Source: CBDUUP01 sp965370435 (GTDB taxonomy: Bacteria; Chloroflexota; Anaerolineae; Anaerolineales; UBA11579). Taken from it: a stretch of 14,950 nucleotides of DNA. Position numbers and translations under genes: made by a program. The DNA is taken from assembly GCA_965370435.1 (NCBI GenBank), contig CBDUUP010000068.1:1-14950 (forward strand). Reading direction: 5' to 3'. This document shows positions 13,201-14,950 of this stretch, piece by piece. A model generated the notes under the pieces. It had not been told where the DNA came from. It searched no databases and saw only the letters and a list, made by a program, of their open reading frames with translations. Position 1 is the stretch's first letter, and every line of letters starts with the position of its first letter.

Positions 13201-14950
13201 GTGGCCGAAAGTTTCTATGGGGAAAATTTTGAGTATTTCGATCTGGGAATCTTTTGGGTCTGCGCACCACTCGTGGGTGTTGCTGCCGATCATTGGGTCC
13301 TGGGTAAAAAGAAAGACCGAACTGCGAACTGCGCCGGTGAATTCCGCAATGGTTTTCAGCGCTTGGTTTATCCCTTCGTCAATCTGGTCTACGGGGAGGT
13401 GGATGAAATTGGATGAAATGTTGGAAACGATTTTTTCGAACTCTAGGCGGCTCTGCAAGGCCTGCTCAATTTTCGCCTGTTCGGTAATATCTTGGGCCGC
13501 GCCATAAACGCGCACCACGCGCTCTTTAGCCTCGTCCCAGACCGGGCGGAGGTCGCCCCGCAGCCGGCGCACTTCTCCATCTTTGGTGTTAATACGGAAT
13601 TCACCGCCCACCGATTCGCCTTTGGTCAGTCCTTTTAATCTAGGAAGGGCTCCCGGCCAATCTTCTGGATGGACGATGGTTTCAATGCCTACCTCTTGGG
13701 CTTCCTCGATGGTGTATCCGGTGATACGGCTGAAGGCGTCGGTTGCCCATTCAAACACCATCTTGCCATCCGACTCAAAGGTTAGGGCAAAGGCAAAATC
13801 GGAAGCCAGTTCTGAGATGATCCGGTAGCGGTCTTCGCTCCCTTGAAGCGCTTCTTCCGTTAGTTTGCGCTCGGTGATGTCCTGAGATGTGCCGTAAACG
13901 TTCACCACCCGCTGCTGGGTTTCATCCCATTTTGGCGTGGTTAAGTTGCGCACCCATCGCACTTCTCCGCTTTTTGTAATGATCCGATGTTCGAGTTCTA
14001 TGGTTTCCCCTTGCATCAATTTCTCACGGTTTGCCTCAACCATAGATAAATCTTCGGGGTGGGTGCTCGTTCCCCGGTTCGGATCTTGAAGATCCTCCAG
14101 CGTAAATCCGGTTATTTTAGTATAGGCTCCGGTGATCCATTCCAGCGCGTGTTTTCCGTCTGGTTCAACCCGGAAGGCGAAAGCATAGTCGGAGGCCAAT
14201 TCCGAGATGATCCGGTAGCGGGCTTCGCTCTCTTGAAGCGCCTCTTCTGTGTGTTTGCGCTCGGTGATGTCTTCGGTAAGGATGACGACTCGGTCAACGT
14301 TACCATCCTCATCGTTGATGGCGTAGAAGTGTTGGGAAACCCACGGCGCTGCGTCTGGCCGCCGGTTGGTTGTCTGGAGTTCGGGGACATTAAGAAATCC
14401 GCCGTTAAGGTAAATTTTTCTTACTTCCTTCTGATACGACTCGAGATAGGCGTCGCGATAGTCGAAGCTAAGTTTATCGCGATCGCGGGCCAGGTCGGCT
14501 TGAATATCATCATCTGGGATGGCCCAGATATCTTGCCAGGCCTGATTATAGGAGAGCAGTTGACCTGTGCTGCTGCGAACTGACACTCCAATAGGGGAGT
14601 TTTCGATCACCGCCCGATTGTAGACTTCGCTTTTGTGCAAGGCTTTCTCTATCTGCCTCTGTTCAGTGATGTCCTGGATGATAGCCAGTAGACCTTCGGT
14701 CTTTCCTTCCTTTTTCAGTATCCTGGCCCGAGCGCTGCCCAAGCGGTTGGTTCCATCTTTGTGCCGCCATTCAAATTCAACAGGATCATGGATGTTTCCC
14801 TTAATGATGGAAGCGAATAATTTGGTGAATTTTGGGATATACTTGGCTTTTATGGTAGGAACCTGGGATATGTGCTTTCCTACGATTTCATCAATTGATA
14901 AACCGGTGATTTCCAAGAAAGCTGGATTGCAGGAGGTGATCGTCCCCTTG
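10234..14950 (-). CDS. Multi-PAS/GAF hybrid-sensor-like histidine kinase (5' end outside window)
   Basis: The visible 1571 codons encode a soluble-looking sensor kinase whose N-terminus lies beyond 14950. Counting from the codon at 14916 as residue 1, the order is: PAS (about 1-85, continuing upstream), PAS (95-225), PAS (228-350), PAS (355-480), GAF (489-660), PAS (670-790), GAF (794-950), GAF (957-1140), GAF (1147-1310), HisKA, HATPase_c (1430-1555). Phospho-acceptor His1344 is in VAHELNNPL. ATP-site boxes are MNLAFNAVEAM (N), DSGPGIP (G1), LFDPFFTTK (F) and GTGLGLS (G2). PAS ends carry the usual DITE or DVTA boundary motifs. No membrane segment or attached receiver domain is visible, so it probably passes phosphate to the response regulator 16 nt downstream. 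A TTG at 14916 is not the true start, because the codons before it (14949-14917) continue the PAS fold (GTITSCNPAF). Ligands are unknown. Confidence 0.95.
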   Translation of the reverse strand, partial: KGTITSCNPAFLEITGLSIDEIVGKHISQVPTIKAKYIPKFTKLFASIIKGNIHDPVEFEWRHKDGTNRLGSARARILKKEGKTEGLLAIIQDITEQRQIEKALHKSEVYNRAVIENSPIGVSVRSSTGQLLSYNQAWQDIWAIPDDDIQADLARDRDKLSFDYRDAYLESYQKEVRKIYLNGGFLNVPELQTTNRRPDAAPWVSQHFYAINDEDGNVDRVVILTEDITERKHTEEALQESEARYRIISELASDYAFAFRVEPDGKHALEWITGAYTKITGFTLEDLQDPNRGTSTHPEDLSMVEANREKLMQGETIELEHRIITKSGEVRWVRNLTTPKWDETQQRVVNVYGTSQDITERKLTEEALQGSEDRYRIISELASDFAFALTFESDGKMVFEWATDAFSRITGYTIEEAQEVGIETIVHPEDWPGALPRLKGLTKGESVGGEFRINTKDGEVRRLRGDLRPVWDEAKERVVRVYGAAQDITEQAKIEQALQSRLEFEKIVSNISSNFIHLPVDQIDEGINQALKTIAEFTGAVRSSVFLFTQDPMIGSNTHEWCADPKDSQIEILKIFPIETFGHYGELLQRLENVVIGRLDDLPKKARGERKWIKEHGFRPLLFVPMISEGNLYGTVGYYWGLDEEQKWDDEHIQLLRFVADIFVIANERKLAEGAVRVGEERYRAFTQTASEAIITSDGEGNILTWNEGARNIFGYLPEEVLGQPLTIIMPERYREKHNAGIERVRKTGETRIIGTTVLLDGLTKDGLEFPIELSFSTWESGEGINFGAIIKDVTARVRRQREQDALIAVSNALRVADTRDELLPIILDQLIELTGSNDAGIELIDPVTDELVVVMARGVWRSAIGTRTAIDEGISGQVFANEEIYESEDISQDPLVKYPETFGSLKAVASAPLFAQDQPVGTLWIGSEEKISQEAKQVLNIVSNLAANAIHRSTLHENVERNLQESQAFTEIGDALIGTLELERVLHLIADSAHNIIPRVEQVVIHLLDRENQILYPVARSGGTESGTAAPFSITISSSGAFIFDQQNHRDQPSLTMQPGEGAAGLAITEGKPINIRDSSNDPRYLSLSSEAQINSLLVVPVISGETPLGTISTNSPDLNAFSPDDERLLTQLANQASLALESARLYAAESSQRELAEALAEAAAKFNRTLDMDEVLDVILDQIQRVVPCQGTNLFLIDGASVITTHRHKFQDIPKESRPFTDLTGKIYTEISTHANQLYTHKAPILVRDTLENPEWASMSGNQWIRSFAAIPLMYGDTLIGDLGVESDKPNQFNQETLQRLEAFAANAAAAIQNARLYADLDKALQKEKNTRSQLVQAGKLAAMGSMIASVAHELNNPLQTIKNCIYLMQQENPETESTSNLYSMTLSEIQRLSDLVMRLRKVYRPSRLEDMRPVELQEELMDVYMLLEPHLRRYNSIWEQNIETELFITMGNADQLRQVFMNLAFNAVEAMDPGGGTLTVNLIRSKDKDEIGVIFHDSGPGIPAIDIPNLFDPFFTTKDTGTGLGLSISHEIVQNHSGRIEVESELGQGASFTVWLPRSEIEELDPLD
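13801..13880 (-). repeat. Internal duplicated PAS-boundary segment, copy A
   Basis: This 80-bp stretch of the kinase gene matches 14191-14270 at 71 of 80 positions by my count, with an offset of 390 bp (130 codons). It encodes the DITERK linker, the following coiled helix and the RYRIISELASDFAFA start of a PAS domain. It indicates duplication of a PAS module inside the gene. Confidence 0.8.
14191..14270 (-). repeat. Internal duplicated PAS-boundary segment, copy B
   Basis: This is the second copy of the 80-bp segment also found at 13801-13880. It encodes the DITERKHTEEALQ linker and the RYRIISELASDYAFA start of the preceding PAS module. The exact 130-codon spacing keeps the frame and equals one PAS-plus-linker unit. 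Confidence 0.8.

Noticed and set aside
14914..14916. TTG as the start codon of the sensor kinase
   Set aside because: The frame continues upstream to the window edge, and the upstream codons complete a typical PAS sequence, so the gene is cut by the window.

Overview
The window carries one compact biosynthetic operon on the + strand (about 188-9316) and, facing it from the other end, a two-gene two-component system on the - strand (9420 to beyond 14950). I see no rRNA, tRNA, insertion sequence or CRISPR array. The fused shikimate kinase/dehydroquinate synthase, the type I-beta DAHP synthase, the AroH chorismate mutase and the style of the PAS/GAF sensor kinase suggest a Chloroflexota bacterium, probably Anaerolineae-like. 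This assignment is inferred from family resemblance; no marker gene is present.

Region 1-380 is a regulatory leader. A near-consensus sigma-70 type promoter (TTGACA, 17 bp, TATACT) is followed by a 28-codon reading frame that contains Phe-Ala-Tyr-Tyr-Tyr-Tyr-Phe. Next comes an 11-bp perfect hairpin with a T-tract, ending just before the ribosome binding site of the first enzyme gene. The RNA can be folded by hand into the alternative pairings expected of a ribosome-mediated transcription attenuator that senses charged tRNA-Tyr (and possibly tRNA-Phe). This is the most interesting element of the window.

Region 394-9316 holds nine genes: aroH, aroF, tyrA, aroA, aroE, aroC, an aroK-aroB fusion, aroQ and a PLP aminotransferase. 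From aroF onward the genes are 2 nt apart or overlap by 1-8 nt, so they are surely co-transcribed and probably translationally coupled. Together they encode all seven steps from erythrose 4-phosphate plus PEP to chorismate, then chorismate mutase, prephenate dehydrogenase and a candidate final transaminase. That is a complete route to tyrosine. No prephenate dehydratase or tryptophan gene is present, which fits the Tyr-rich leader. The DAHP synthase also has an N-terminal ferredoxin-like domain of the type that binds Tyr/Phe, so end-product control could act on both transcription and enzyme activity.

Region 9317-9419 is a short convergent intergenic region with an imperfect palindrome that looks like a dispersed repeat. 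Region 9420-14950 (- strand) encodes a very large soluble-looking histidine kinase, with at least five PAS and four GAF-like domains and its N-terminus cut off by the window edge. Sixteen nt downstream lies its probable partner, a response regulator with an NtrC-like receiver and an OmpR/PhoB-type DNA-binding domain. Nothing in the sequence links this system functionally to the aromatic operon.
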